NCBI GenBank assembly: GCA_903875225.1
Contig: CAIQVJ010000118.1
Location: forward strand, 62,001-126,000
Direction of reading: 5' to 3'
DNA: 64,000 nucleotides
From: an uncultured Pseudomonadota bacterium
GTDB lineage: Bacteria; Myxococcota_A; UBA796; SXON01
Shown: one piece after another, positions 25,325-34,099 of the stretch
How the letters are laid out: each line of letters opens with the position of its first letter
Position numbering within the stretch: position 1 is the stretch's first letter
Made by a program: the position numbers and the translations under genes
The notes under the pieces: model-generated
What the model saw: only the letters and a program-made list of their open reading frames with translations
The model's database searches: none
Told to the model about the DNA's origin: nothing

Positions 25325-25357
25325 GATACGCGCATAACATCGGTATTTCTGCGTATC
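25325..25357. promoter_or_regulatory. Inverted repeat upstream of the His-rich lipoprotein gene
   Basis: GATACGC at 25325-25331 and GCGTATC at 25351-25357 are separated by 19 bases in an A/T-richer stretch between two genes. It may be an operator for the gene starting at 25272 or a terminator after the mlaD-like gene. The evidence is weak. Confidence 0.25.
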
Positions 25358-25375
25358 GATCCGCGCGCCGTGGGG

Positions 25376-26338
25376 CTATTTCTGCCCGTCGTCGGCCGCT
25401 TCCGCCGGCACGCCCTTCGTGAGCGTGCGGAGCGGCTTCTTTTTGAACGCCTCCATGAACTTGTCCAGGTTTGCGGTGGAACGATCCAGCTGATCCACCA
25501 TGCGCGCCATGTCCGTGTTCCCATCCGGGTCGTAGGCCTGGATCGCTGCTGCCGCGGCGTCCAGCTCGCTCAGCGTGTGGTGCAGGTCCACCAGCACGGC
25601 CGCCAGCTCGCCGTTGTCATCCACGCGGCGGTTCAGGTTGGACGCCACCGCGTTGGTGGACTGCAGCGTGGTGTCGAGCCGGGCGAGGTCCTGCTCGAGC
25701 GCCGGGCCCGCGCGCGTAGCCGTGCCGTTGATGTTGCCGATGGCGGCATCCATCGACACGAACGCCGTGTGCATCCGCTCCAGGCTCTGGTTCAACCGGT
25801 GCCAGGCCGCCGCTGCGCTCTCGTCGCCCGGTTCGGGGGTGAAGGGCTTGCCATCCACCATCGCTGCCCGCAGTGCCCCGGTGATCGCCTGCAGGTTCTT
25901 GACGGTGTCGCGCGCGGCGGGGAGCAGATCGGCCAGCGCCAGCTCGCGCGTGGCGACGACGGTCGCTCCAGGCGGCAGGGCGGGCGCCGGGTCGACGGGA
26001 GGGATCAGGTGCAGGATCACGCCTCCGGCCACCGATCGCGAAGCGAACAACCCGACCGTGCCCACGGGGATCGGCACCTCCGGCCGAAGCGCGACCGTGA
26101 GCTCGAAGTGCAGCGTGGGGGAGGGCAGCACCTTCACGTTCTCCACCACCCCCAGCTCGTAGCCACGCATGTCCACGGCCGTGCCCACGTCGGCTCCGGC
26201 CAGGTCGTCAGCAGCCACGACGTAGCGCGTGGCGTTCGGGCGGAACTGGTTCGCCGCGGAGAGCGCGAACACCCCGACCCCGACTCCGATCGTCCCGATC
26301 ACGAGGAACCCCGTCCAGAAATTGCGGTCGAGCGCCAT
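25376..26338 (-). CDS. MCE-domain (MlaD-like) substrate-binding protein
   Basis: A 320-residue protein with one N-terminal membrane helix (NFWTGFLVIGTIGVGVGVFAL, residues 6-26) and an MCE domain at about 38-115 (TRYVVAADDLAGADVGTAVDMRGYELGVVENVKVL ... VGTVGLFASRSVAGGVILHLIP). A long helical region with repeated heptads (about 130-310) follows. MlaD-like proteins form hexameric rings in the periplasm that pass phospholipids between the membranes. The ATG overlaps the TGA of the ATPase gene by one base. Helical extensions are common in MCE proteins that build tubes, so this one may bridge part of the periplasm. Confidence 0.85.
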   Translation of the reverse strand: MALDRNFWTGFLVIGTIGVGVGVFALSAANQFRPNATRYVVAADDLAGADVGTAVDMRGYELGVVENVKVLPSPTLHFELTVALRPEVPIPVGTVGLFASRSVAGGVILHLIPPVDPAPALPPGATVVATRELALADLLPAARDTVKNLQAITGALRAAMVDGKPFTPEPGDESAAAAWHRLNQSLERMHTAFVSMDAAIGNINGTATRAGPALEQDLARLDTTLQSTNAVASNLNRRVDDNGELAAVLVDLHHTLSELDAAAAAIQAYDPDGNTDMARMVDQLDRSTANLDKFMEAFKKKPLRTLTKGVPAEAADDGQK

Positions 26339-26952
26339 CAGGCGTCTCCGAGGCGCAGGACGCGGGCGCCGATCCGATCCGCGTCGACGACGTCCGAGGC
26401 GGTCATCAACACGGTGATGCGACGCGCGTCGAGCTCACTGCGGAGCCACTCGGCCACCTCTTCGGCGGTGGCCCGGGAGAGCAGCCGGAACGGCTCCTCG
26501 AGGAACAGGAGGTCGGCGTTCAACGCGATCGCCCTCGCGACCTGCACGAGCTGGCAGGCCTCCACGGCGAGTCCGCCCGGTCGCACGTCACCGACGCTGT
26601 CCAGGCCGAGCCCCGCCAGCACGTCCGTCGCGCGCGCTCGGGCCGCCGCCGGGGGCACGCCCGCGAAGCAGAGCGGCAGGACGATGTTCTCGGCGATGGA
26701 GAGGTTCGCAAGCAGGCCCCCGCTGGAGAACACGTAGGCGATCCGCGAGGCATCGCACCGCACGCTGCCCGACGGAGCATGGCGCAGGCCCGCCGCGACG
26801 CGCAGCAGCCAGCGCTTGCCGGCCCCGCCCGGGGCGATCAGGGCAACGGCATCGCCCCTGCCGAGAGCGAGGTCCAGGGGCTGGCCACCGGGGGCCGCGA
26901 CCCCCTGCAGCTGCAGGATGCGTGGGGTCTCGAGCGGGGCGCTGGCTGGCAC
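26338..26952 (-). CDS. Degenerate MlaF-like ABC ATPase (likely inactive)
   Basis: A 204-residue protein aligned along its whole length with MlaF-type ABC ATPases, but with every catalytic motif altered. Walker A is APGGAGKRWLL (Arg where Ser/Thr binds Mg), the Q-loop position reads VFSSGG (Ser for Gln), the signature is PGGLAVEACQ instead of LSGGxxxR, Walker B is LLFLEEP (Glu for Asp) and the switch His is Ala (MTASD). The scaffold (NLSIAENIVLPLCFAG, VARAIALNADL) is kept and the frame is intact, so this is not simple decay. GTG start at 26952. Gene order permease-ATPase-MCE is standard. A working ATPase may come from elsewhere. Confidence 0.8.
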   Translation of the reverse strand: MPASAPLETPRILQLQGVAAPGGQPLDLALGRGDAVALIAPGGAGKRWLLRVAAGLRHAPSGSVRCDASRIAYVFSSGGLLANLSIAENIVLPLCFAGVPPAAARARATDVLAGLGLDSVGDVRPGGLAVEACQLVQVARAIALNADLLFLEEPFRLLSRATAEEVAEWLRSELDARRITVLMTASDVVDADRIGARVLRLGDA

Positions 26953-26959
26953 GACGGGG

Positions 26960-26965
26960 AACGTA
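26960..26965 (-). promoter_or_regulatory. -10 box (TACGTT) before the MlaF-like gene
   Basis: TACGTT, seven bases and the GTG at 26952. It suggests an extra promoter inside the operon, in the 60-base gap after the permease gene. Confidence 0.3.
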
Positions 26966-27012
26966 GCCGCTTGGAGGGGGGCCGGGCCCGCTGCCCGGGG
27001 ATCGGGGCGCGC

Positions 27013-27825
27013 TCACCGCACCAGGACCGCGAAGAGGGCGTCGATGAGGAACACGGTGATCAGGGCGTCCATCACGCCCCGTGCCCCGACCCGCGGGAGG
27101 TCGGCGACCCCGGAGCCCCAGGTGAACCCGCGGGTCAACGAGGTGGCCGCCACGGCGAACCCGAACAGGACCGCCTTCACGCCGAGGACGAGCACGTCTC
27201 GCGGCAGGACGGCGTCGGCCAGCGAGGCCGCGAACGGCGGCAACGGAATTCCCAGCGGAACCGTGCAGAAGAGCGTGACCGCGTAGGTCGTGAGCGAGAA
27301 CACGACCGCGAGCGTGGCGGTGCCCACGGTCAAGCCCACGAGGCGGGGAAGGCCGACGAAAACCCGGGGATCGACGCCGTGGACGGAGAGCGCGTCCAGC
27401 TCGTCGTTCAGCCTCATGGCCAGCAGTTCGGTGCAGACGGCGCTCCCTGATCGGGCGGCGACGATCACTGCGGTGAGCAGCGGGGCGAACTCCATGAGGA
27501 TGACCTTTTCCAGCACCGTCCCGAACGCAGACTCGGCGCCGAGCGCGTGCAGCGTCCGGAAGCCGACCCCCACGGTGGTCACCCCCACGAGCGTTCCCAG
27601 CGAGGCGACCAAGGGCACGGCCTCCACGCCGGTGTACCAGAGCTGATCCACGGTCGTGCGCCACAGAAGGGCCCGCACCCCCCGCGATCCGGGCTGGACC
27701 GCCCTGCGGACGCTGCGGCCGACGATGTCCGCGACCGTGAGCACCACCCGACCCACGGTGGATGGCGCGGACCACGCGATCTCCCCGACCGCCCGAACCG
27801 CGCCGACCGTGCCGGGCGCCGCCAT
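27013..27825 (-). CDS. MlaE-like lipid ABC permease
   Basis: A 270-residue polytopic protein of the MlaE family. The conserved core is intact: VILMEFAPLLTAVIVAARSGSAVCTELLAMRLNDELDALSVHGVDPRVFVGLPRLVG, followed by hydrophobic helices and the C-terminal block (KAVLFGFAVAATSLTRGFTWGSGVADLPRVGARGVMDALITVFLID). MlaE with MlaF and MlaD moves phospholipids across the inner membrane and periplasm. The ATG at 27825 was chosen because it starts with MAAPGTVGAVRAVG, close to the usual N terminus; longer in-frame starts add a basic Pro-rich tail. The 218 bases upstream, shared with the divergent SGNH gene, show no clear promoter motif. Confidence 0.85.
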   Translation of the reverse strand: MAAPGTVGAVRAVGEIAWSAPSTVGRVVLTVADIVGRSVRRAVQPGSRGVRALLWRTTVDQLWYTGVEAVPLVASLGTLVGVTTVGVGFRTLHALGAESAFGTVLEKVILMEFAPLLTAVIVAARSGSAVCTELLAMRLNDELDALSVHGVDPRVFVGLPRLVGLTVGTATLAVVFSLTTYAVTLFCTVPLGIPLPPFAASLADAVLPRDVLVLGVKAVLFGFAVAATSLTRGFTWGSGVADLPRVGARGVMDALITVFLIDALFAVLVR

Positions 27826-28043
27826 CAGGCGCCCAGAACGTGGCGAAAGCTTCGGGCGGGGCTGCGGGGAGCCCGGGGGCCATGGGAGCGTGCGGTGGAG
27901 GCCACGGGGCATTGAAGCACGGCGGGCCCCCGGTCGTCCAGTCGCGCCTCCGGGGCGCGGCGAGCCCGCGGGCGGCTCGGTTCCCCTGCGGGTTACGCCC
28001 GGCGTGGAGTCGCAGCTTGCGTCGATCCCTCCCGCGCTCGGTG

Positions 28044-29315
28044 ATGATGGCGTGCCTCGTCTCCGCGCTCGCGCTCGCGCTCGTCGAGGGCTCGCTCCGC
28101 CTCGTCGAGGCGGTCGCGCGGCGGGACTGGACGGTCTCGCCGCTGCCGGATCCGCCGAGCTACGACGTCCTCTGTGAGTCGGGCGGGTACTACGTGCTCT
28201 GCCCCGACAAGGGGAGGGACTACGAGCGGGTCCGTCCGGAGCGCTTTGCCGGCAAGCGGGACCGCCCGCGCGTGATCGCGATCGGCGAGTCCTTCGTCTA
28301 CGGGCTGGGTCTGGCCACCGGGGAGGCCTGGCCCGCGCGGCTGGCTGCCCTCCTCCCCGGGACCGAGGTGCTGAATTTCGGGCGCTGCGGGACGTACGCG
28401 GGGCGCCTGATCCCCGTGCTCGACGCAGCCCTCGCCGCGCATCCCGATGTCGTGGTGCTCGCCGTCGGAAACAACGAGCACACGATGACCTCGTACTACA
28501 CGGGGTGGGCGGGGCGGCACCCCCTCTTGACCTACGCGCTCGCCCAGCGGCTCGGGTCGCTCCGGATCTACGGCCTGCTCCACGGGCTCATCGACTCGCC
28601 GCACATCGCCGAGTCCTTCGAGGCGGCCAATCCGGACGCCACCGATGTGGACCGACTCGTCGCGTCTGCGCGACGCAGGCCCCCGAACCTCACGGGGTTC
28701 GGAGACCCCCCGCTCGCCGGACCGGAGGTGACCGCCGCGCTCGAGGAGGAGCAGCGCCTGAAGGAGCGGATCTTCGGGGACTGGATGCGGGAGATGGTGC
28801 GCAGGACCCGCGCGGCGGGCGCGGTGCCGATCCTCGCGACGCTCCCGGTCCAGCTCACCACGCCTCCGACATTGTCGGGCGTGCACGCGGGGGACGCGGC
28901 GACGGTCCGGGCGCTTCTTGCGGAGCTGAGCTCGGGCCAATACGCCGGCGACCGACGGTCGAGGGCGGACGTGGTGAGCGCGGGGTTGCGCGAGGACCCG
29001 CGGGTGGCCGAGTTCCTGTACGCCGACGGCATGGCGGACCTCGCGCTCGGTGACGAGGAGGCAGGGGCCGCGCGCCTCCGGGACGCGGTCGAGTGGGACA
29101 TGATCCCGGACATCACGCCCTCCCTCAACGCCATCATCCGGGACGTGGCGAGCACCGAGGGCTGTGCGCTCGTCGACCTGGACACCCTGTCGGACCGTGC
29201 GCTGCGAGACCCGGCCGCGATGTTCCTCGATCGTGTGCACGTGGACGCTGCGGGGGCGGACGCCGTGGCGGCCCTGTTGGCGCCCTCCGTGAAGTCTGCG
29301 CTGATGGTGCGTTGA
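28044..29315 (+). CDS. Membrane-anchored SGNH/GDSL-family hydrolase (module 1)
   Basis: About 423 residues, with one N-terminal hydrophobic anchor (residues 3-16). The SGNH blocks are visible: VIAIGESFVYG (Ser83 nucleophile), NFGRCGTYAG (Gly), VVVLAVGNNEHTM (Asn) and DRVHVDAAG (Asp/His). Between the third and fourth blocks there is a helical insertion (ELSSGQYAGDRRSRADVVSAGLREDP ... MADLALGDEEAGAARLRDA) like a TPR-type pair. Such enzymes remove or transfer acyl groups on polysaccharides or lipids outside the cytoplasmic membrane. The start is uncertain: ATG 28044 is used, but GTG 28041 or TTG 28017 are possible. It precedes the anchor-X-like gene by 26 bases. Confidence 0.75.
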   Translation: MMACLVSALALALVEGSLRLVEAVARRDWTVSPLPDPPSYDVLCESGGYYVLCPDKGRDYERVRPERFAGKRDRPRVIAIGESFVYGLGLATGEAWPARLAALLPGTEVLNFGRCGTYAGRLIPVLDAALAAHPDVVVLAVGNNEHTMTSYYTGWAGRHPLLTYALAQRLGSLRIYGLLHGLIDSPHIAESFEAANPDATDVDRLVASARRRPPNLTGFGDPPLAGPEVTAALEEEQRLKERIFGDWMREMVRRTRAAGAVPILATLPVQLTTPPTLSGVHAGDAATVRALLAELSSGQYAGDRRSRADVVSAGLREDPRVAEFLYADGMADLALGDEEAGAARLRDAVEWDMIPDITPSLNAIIRDVASTEGCALVDLDTLSDRALRDPAAMFLDRVHVDAAGADAVAALLAPSVKSALMVR

Positions 29316-29341
29316 CATCCGATCCGTGTGAGGATCCCGAA

Positions 29342-30658
29342 ATGAGCCTTCGGCGAATCCCCGTCCTCCTGACAGTCTGCCTGCTTGGCGTGACCGCGCA
29401 GCCCGCACGCGGGGGCGTCTTCGACGTGCTCGTGCAGCTACGCACCGAAGGGAAGGCCGTGACGAAGCCCGTGTCCCTCGTCATCAGCCAGGCCGGATCC
29501 CCCGACCTCGAGGTGCCCCTGCTGGACAACGGGAAGGCGCCGGACGACAAGGCAGGAGATGGGATCTTCTCGGGTCAGACCGACTTTTCCGGGCTGGAGG
29601 CGACCGGGACCCTGCACACGGGCACCAAGGTCTGGGAACCCGGGTCGATCGCCTTCCCGGACTACTTTCCCATCCGCCTCCTGTCGGTCACCATCAGCGG
29701 CAAGGTGCCCCTCTTCGTCGCGAGCGGGCGCACGGCCTCGCCGACGTCGGGTACCCAGAAGACCGGAACGCAGGATGGGCGTGATGTGCCGCTCCCGCCC
29801 GGTGGCGCGGCTGGCGCGGCTGGCATCCTCCAGGCCACCCCCGTCGGGTTGCCCGGCGGCCCATCCGGGACGGCGCCAACGGCGGGCGGGTTCCCCGGCG
29901 GCGGGCTCCCGGGAGGCGGGTTGCCGGGCGGCGGCGCCGGTGGGCCCGGAGGTGGGCTTCCCAACGGCGCGTTCCCTGGACCTGCGGGCTCGGGCGGGCT
30001 GCCCTCCAACGGCGCGCCGGCGACCCCCGGGACCGGCCCCACGGTTCCGGCGCTCGAGGCGCCGCCGTCCCTCACTCCTTCGGGAGACGGCTGGTTGTTC
30101 GCGGCGCTCGGTGTGTGGGTGCTGGGCGCGCTCGGCCTGCTCGCAGTGCTGCTCAAGCGGGCTGGGAGCGAGCCCGTCGTTCCCGTTCCAGAGCCGGAGC
30201 CCGGGCTCGTCGGGGCGGGCTCCCCCTCGCCCAGCGAGGGCCTCCTGGTGTGGGCGGTGCCCGAGGCCGAGCTTGCAGACGTCCGGGAGCCGGTGCTCGG
30301 TGCGCTGGCGTCGCGCGGGCGCGTCCTCGTGGTGGCCCCAGAGGGGGAGGGGTTGCCCCAGGTGTACGGGGGGCCGGTCTACCGCGCGACCAGCGTCCGC
30401 CCCACGGCGGTCGGCGACTTCCTGGCCGACCTTCAGGACGAGGACCCGGGGCCCATCTCCGTGCTGACCTACGCGATCCCGGTCGCGGACGTCGATGCGC
30501 TGCGGAAGGTGCTGCCGCCGGGAGTGGGCGGCGTTGCGCTGTGCGCGGCGACGGGGGAGGTCGGCAGCGAGCGCGTCGAGTGCAGGCGGGCAGGTGCCGG
30601 CTGGACCTTGCTGGTCACCGGCAACGAGGTGCACTGGTCGCCCGCCCGGGCGGGGTGA
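29342..30658 (+). CDS. Membrane protein with anchor-X-like domain and cytoplasmic tail domain (module 1)
   Basis: A 438-residue type I membrane protein. Signal peptide 1-24 (MSLRRIPVLLTVCLLGVTAQPARG). An extracytoplasmic beta domain contains the Asp-rich loop DNGKAPDDKAGDGIFSG (62-78), the hallmark of what is called choice-of-anchor X. A long Gly/Pro/Leu linker follows (LPGGG repeats, about 150-250), then one membrane helix (about 258-280) and a cytoplasmic alpha/beta domain (281-438) with a Rossmann-like start (SEGLLVWAVPEAELADVREPVL) and a GGPVYR motif. The cytoplasmic domain has no recognised catalytic residues. The 34100-35518 protein shares the whole layout. Probable operon with the SGNH gene. 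Confidence 0.7.
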   Translation: MSLRRIPVLLTVCLLGVTAQPARGGVFDVLVQLRTEGKAVTKPVSLVISQAGSPDLEVPLLDNGKAPDDKAGDGIFSGQTDFSGLEATGTLHTGTKVWEPGSIAFPDYFPIRLLSVTISGKVPLFVASGRTASPTSGTQKTGTQDGRDVPLPPGGAAGAAGILQATPVGLPGGPSGTAPTAGGFPGGGLPGGGLPGGGAGGPGGGLPNGAFPGPAGSGGLPSNGAPATPGTGPTVPALEAPPSLTPSGDGWLFAALGVWVLGALGLLAVLLKRAGSEPVVPVPEPEPGLVGAGSPSPSEGLLVWAVPEAELADVREPVLGALASRGRVLVVAPEGEGLPQVYGGPVYRATSVRPTAVGDFLADLQDEDPGPISVLTYAIPVADVDALRKVLPPGVGGVALCAATGEVGSERVECRRAGAGWTLLVTGNEVHWSPARAG

Positions 30659-30668
30659 CCCGGCCGGA

Positions 30669-32048
30669 TCAGGGGGCTGCGCTCGGCGGTTTCGTGAGCG
30701 GGGCATCCCCGTGGGGGAACATCAGGTCCCAGTAGCCACGCTCCTGGAGCATCTTCTTCTGGGCGGGATCAATCGGGAATTGCGGGCTCTGGCCGGTGTC
30801 CACCGGGCCGAGGGTGGTCGCCTGCCAGGCCTTGAGCTTCTGCATGTAGGCCTTCACCCGCTCCGGTTCGCTGGCGGCGATGTCGTGGTGCTCGTCCGGG
30901 TCCGCGGCCAGATCGAAGAGCTTGAAGACCTGCGCTCCGGCACACTTCGGCATGTCGTCCTGTCGCGCGGCGCCACAGCAGTCGCTCCGGCACGCAATCA
31001 GCTTGTACCCGTCGCTTCGGACCGCCAGGTCCATCTGCGAGCTCATCGTGTAGACATCTGTCGGTGTGTAGCTCCCGGGCCACCCCAGGAGGGGGAGCAG
31101 GGAGTGTCCTGCGGCCGTGGCGTCGGCTGTCGCACCGGAGCGCGCGAGGATCGTGGGCGTGAGGTCGATCCCCTGGATGACCGTGTCATTCGTGCCATGG
31201 GCCGTGGCCTGGGGGTCGACGATCACGAACGGGATGTGGATGACGGGGTCGAAGAGCGTGCCGTGCACCACGTAGGGTCCATGCCCGAAGAAGTCGAGCC
31301 CGTGGTTGGAGACGATCACGATCACCGTGCGCTTCGCGACTCCCCTCGTCTCGAGCGACGCCCGGAGCAGCCCGATGGTCTTGTCGTAGGCGCCGAGGGT
31401 GGCGTCGTAGAGGTCCACGACCTCTTTGGCGTTGTCGGGCGCGTGTTGTTTCGACACTTCGTTGCTGAGGTCCACGTTGTGCACGAGGGCGAAGAACGGC
31501 TCCCTGGCGGAGTGCTCGATCCAGTCCGCCACGTCCCGGCCGTTCGTGGTCCCCTCCCTGAGCGGGAGCGTGAACGTGTGGGCAAAGCCCACGGAATACA
31601 CCAGGGATCGACTTGGGCCCGAGTTTCCCCAGAACGCCGCGGTGTCGTACCCATAGTACGAGAGGATCTCGGCGACCGTGTGGATGCCGGGTGCCCAGGC
31701 CTCGGAGGGGGCCCCCCCGGTTGTCACGAGGCCCGATTGGAGCGCCGTCGGGTAGTGCCCGGTGAGCAGGGTGGCCAGGGCGGGGCCGGTCCAGCCGCTC
31801 TGGCTGAACGCGTTGGTGAACCGGACACCCTCGCTTGCCAGCTGGGTGAGGATCGGGGCCGGCACGGTACCATCCGGCAGTGCCCCCAGGCGATCCGCTC
31901 GCATCGAGTCCGGCGCGATGATCACCCAGTTGGGTCGATCCTGGGCACCCGCATCTTGCGCAACCGTCCCACTGGTCGCGCTGCCCGCGTCGCCGTGGCA
32001 GGCGGCAAGGAAAAGCACCAGAGTTGGCAAGCTGGAACGTGGCGACAT
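30669..32048 (-). CDS. Sulfatase-like lipoprotein with Thr nucleophile position and Asn metal-site change (module 1)
   Basis: A 459-residue lipoprotein (lipobox LAAC17) of the alkaline-phosphatase superfamily. The core is sulfatase-like: NWVIIAPDSMRADRLG (Asp47 metal ligand), then QSGWTGPALATLLTG where the sulfatase Cys/Ser-x-Pro-x-Arg site reads Thr87-Gly-Pro-Ala-Leu. The second metal block is VSNHGLDFFGH, with Asn248 instead of the usual Asp. A Cys cluster (CRSDCCG, later KC) sits before the C-terminal QKKMLQERGYW motif. Without the Cys/Ser it cannot carry formylglycine; Thr is used by phosphoethanolamine transferases, LTA synthases and NPP enzymes, so phospho-transfer or phosphodiesterase activity is more likely than sulfatase activity. 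Substrate unknown. It converges on the anchor-X-like gene. Confidence 0.8.
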   Translation of the reverse strand: MSPRSSLPTLVLFLAACHGDAGSATSGTVAQDAGAQDRPNWVIIAPDSMRADRLGALPDGTVPAPILTQLASEGVRFTNAFSQSGWTGPALATLLTGHYPTALQSGLVTTGGAPSEAWAPGIHTVAEILSYYGYDTAAFWGNSGPSRSLVYSVGFAHTFTLPLREGTTNGRDVADWIEHSAREPFFALVHNVDLSNEVSKQHAPDNAKEVVDLYDATLGAYDKTIGLLRASLETRGVAKRTVIVIVSNHGLDFFGHGPYVVHGTLFDPVIHIPFVIVDPQATAHGTNDTVIQGIDLTPTILARSGATADATAAGHSLLPLLGWPGSYTPTDVYTMSSQMDLAVRSDGYKLIACRSDCCGAARQDDMPKCAGAQVFKLFDLAADPDEHHDIAASEPERVKAYMQKLKAWQATTLGPVDTGQSPQFPIDPAQKKMLQERGYWDLMFPHGDAPLTKPPSAAP

Positions 32049-32056
32049 CGCCGGGC

Positions 32057-32084
32057 AGTGTACTCGGTCCCACACCCGCCGCAA
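32057..32084 (-). promoter_or_regulatory. Promoter of the module 1 sulfatase-like gene
   Basis: On the minus strand, TTGCGG (32084-32079), a 16-base spacer and TACACT (32062-32057), followed by eight bases and the ATG at 32048. This is the only leaderless-type promoter in the window with a fair -35. Confidence 0.5.
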
Positions 32085-32194
32085 GGACGCGGGCAGACTC
32101 CGCGCACGGTGGCCGGGCGTGCGCCGTGCCCGGGCCGGGTTACCGAGCTTTCGCCGATGACCGGCTCGCTGGCGTGAGGAGAGTCGGAGATCAG

Positions 32195-34075
32195 ATGCCC
32201 CCCGTCGAGCCAGTCCCCGCGTCGAGGCCTCCCGGTACCCTCCCGAGGTCGACGGGCGCGGCATGGCACCACGCGCGCGCCTTCCTGCCGCCGCTCGCCC
32301 TCGCCCTCCTCTTCGTGGGCCTCAACTGGGTCTATGTCCTGGCGGATGATTGCCCCAAGTTCACCGACCACCAGTTCGTGGGCGCCTGGTCCTGGTACCT
32401 CGCGCTGCGCGATGCTTCGCCCCCCGCGTTGGGCCCCGGACACCTCGGGCCTCCGCTGTGGGGGCCGGTGTCCAGCATCCACTACCCGCCGTTTGCGTAT
32501 CTGGTGTCACAGCCCTTCTTCCTCGGGGGCGATCCCACGATGGAGCGCGCGCGCCTCTCCATCGCGCCGTTCGGGCTGATCTACATCCTCTCGATGTTCG
32601 GGATCGGGCAGCGCCTGGGCGGGCGGAACGGGGGGTGGGCCGTTGCCCTGCTCGCCTGCGCGTCACCGTTCACGCTCCACTACTCCCGGGAGTACGTCAT
32701 CGACTTCCCGCAGACGGCGATGACGGCAGCCTCGCTCTGGCTCCTGATGGTCTCCGAGGGGTTCGCGCGGCGCGCACCGTCCGCGCTCTTCGGGGTGGCG
32801 GTCGGTCTCGCCATGATCACCAAGTGGTCTGCTCTCTTCTACCTCGCGGGGCCGCTCGGGCTCTCCCTGATCTGGGTGCTCAGTCGCCCCGGAAAGCTGG
32901 GGCTGCCGCCCGTCCTGCTCGCGCTGGCAGTGGTTGCCTTCGTGTTCACCGCCGTGGTCTGGGTGGCCTTCCCCCCGTGGATGGGCTCGGGACCCTGGCA
33001 GCTCGGCATCCCGTTGCTCGTCGTCCTTCCGTTGGCCCTGCACGCGTTGGCCTGGTGGCGGGCCCGGCGCCTGTTCCACACGTCCCCGCGCGCGACGCAC
33101 GTGGCCAATCTGTCCGGAGCGCTCGGCGTCGCAGCCCTGGTGGGGCTCCCCTGGTTCCTCTGGGCCAGCGGCCCGCTTCGAGTCAAGCTTTTCGCGGACA
33201 TGCACCGGGCGCGGAACTACTCCTACAACCTGGAGTTCATCCTGCGGTTCTTGAGTGAGTCCTTTCCGGCGGCGCCTGAATTGTTGGCATTGGGTGCAGT
33301 GGCTGCGGTGGGGCTTGCCGTGTTTCGCAAGGACAACCGGGGGATGGCGATTCTCTGCCTGTTCGCGGTGACGATCGCCACGATGACCGTGTGCGGCCTC
33401 GCCAAGTCTCGCTACCTGCTCTCGCTTGGGATCGACGCCTCGGCGCTCGCTGGATTCTGGGTCGGGCGACTGCCGCGACTCCAGCGTCCGGCCCTGGGCG
33501 TCATCGGAGGGATGTGCCTCTCGGCGCTGGCGGCGTGGACGGTGATCCCGGGGGATCTGCGGATCTTCCGCCAACCCGCACTGGAGTCCGTCACCAACGA
33601 TGCGTTCGCTGCCAGCCGGGGCACGTTCCTGCGACCGGAGATCCCTGTCACGCGCGCTCCGGTGATGCACGACATCGACGAGCCCGGGGTGGTGGCAGCG
33701 GTAGACGCCCTGGGGATCAAGCGGGTCTCGATCATCCAGTACAAGGACGTGGAGCCCCGCTACGTGGAGGATGGGACGCTCATCGAGCAGTTCGACAACG
33801 AGGGGCTGCGGGAGCACGTCTCGGCGATGTGGGACGACGGCGCCTCGATCCTCCCGGGACGGGAGGGCGACCGAATGGGGCTGGTGGGCGCGCAGACGCT
33901 GGGCGGGAGGAACGGGATCCTGTTGCTGCATTCGCCCGCGCTGTCGGTCCAGGAGGCGATTGACGGCATCCGGGCGCACCTGCCCAGCGGAGTGCGGGTG
34001 GTAGACACGCGCACCGTGGCTGTCGATGCGGGGATGCAGGCCGAGGTCATCGCGCTCGAAGGGGCCGCGCGCTAG
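32195..34075 (+). CDS. GT-C fold (GT39/ArnT-like) membrane glycosyltransferase (module 1)
   Basis: A 626-residue polytopic protein with about ten to twelve hydrophobic helices. After the first helix (FLPPLALALLFVGLNWVYVL) comes an acidic loop (DDCPKFTDHQFVGAWSWYLALRD), the position of the catalytic Asp/Asp-Glu in GT-C enzymes such as PMT and ArnT, which use polyprenyl-phosphate sugars. Further family-like blocks are HYSREYVIDFPQTAM and AKSRYLLSLGIDASALAGFWV. A soluble C-terminal domain of about 170 residues (RPEIPVTRAPVMHDIDEPGVVAAVDALG) faces outward. It would add a sugar to lipid A, a protein or a glycan at the periplasmic face. ATG 32195 has GGAGA upstream. Divergent from the sulfatase-like gene. 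Confidence 0.75.
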   Translation: MPPVEPVPASRPPGTLPRSTGAAWHHARAFLPPLALALLFVGLNWVYVLADDCPKFTDHQFVGAWSWYLALRDASPPALGPGHLGPPLWGPVSSIHYPPFAYLVSQPFFLGGDPTMERARLSIAPFGLIYILSMFGIGQRLGGRNGGWAVALLACASPFTLHYSREYVIDFPQTAMTAASLWLLMVSEGFARRAPSALFGVAVGLAMITKWSALFYLAGPLGLSLIWVLSRPGKLGLPPVLLALAVVAFVFTAVVWVAFPPWMGSGPWQLGIPLLVVLPLALHALAWWRARRLFHTSPRATHVANLSGALGVAALVGLPWFLWASGPLRVKLFADMHRARNYSYNLEFILRFLSESFPAAPELLALGAVAAVGLAVFRKDNRGMAILCLFAVTIATMTVCGLAKSRYLLSLGIDASALAGFWVGRLPRLQRPALGVIGGMCLSALAAWTVIPGDLRIFRQPALESVTNDAFAASRGTFLRPEIPVTRAPVMHDIDEPGVVAAVDALGIKRVSIIQYKDVEPRYVEDGTLIEQFDNEGLREHVSAMWDDGASILPGREGDRMGLVGAQTLGGRNGILLLHSPALSVQEAIDGIRAHLPSGVRVVDTRTVAVDAGMQAEVIALEGAAR

Positions 34076-34099
34076 GCCGGGCCAGCCTGCGCCTTCGGC

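Noticed and set aside
21055-25326. Plus-strand open frame of over 1400 codons
   Set aside because: It is antisense to three clear minus-strand genes (propeller lipoprotein, anchor protein, His-rich lipoprotein). Valine/Arg/His-rich composition is typical for the complement of high-GC genes.
27762-28043. N-terminal extension of the SGNH gene upstream of 28044
   Set aside because: Overlaps the start of the divergent MlaE gene and encodes Pro/Arg/Gly-rich sequence with no anchor or motif.
30669-32048. Annotation as a genuine formylglycine sulfatase
   Set aside because: The Cys/Ser needed for formylglycine is Thr and the following Arg is Leu; a metal-site Asp is Asn. The same holds for the copies at 52002 and 57430.
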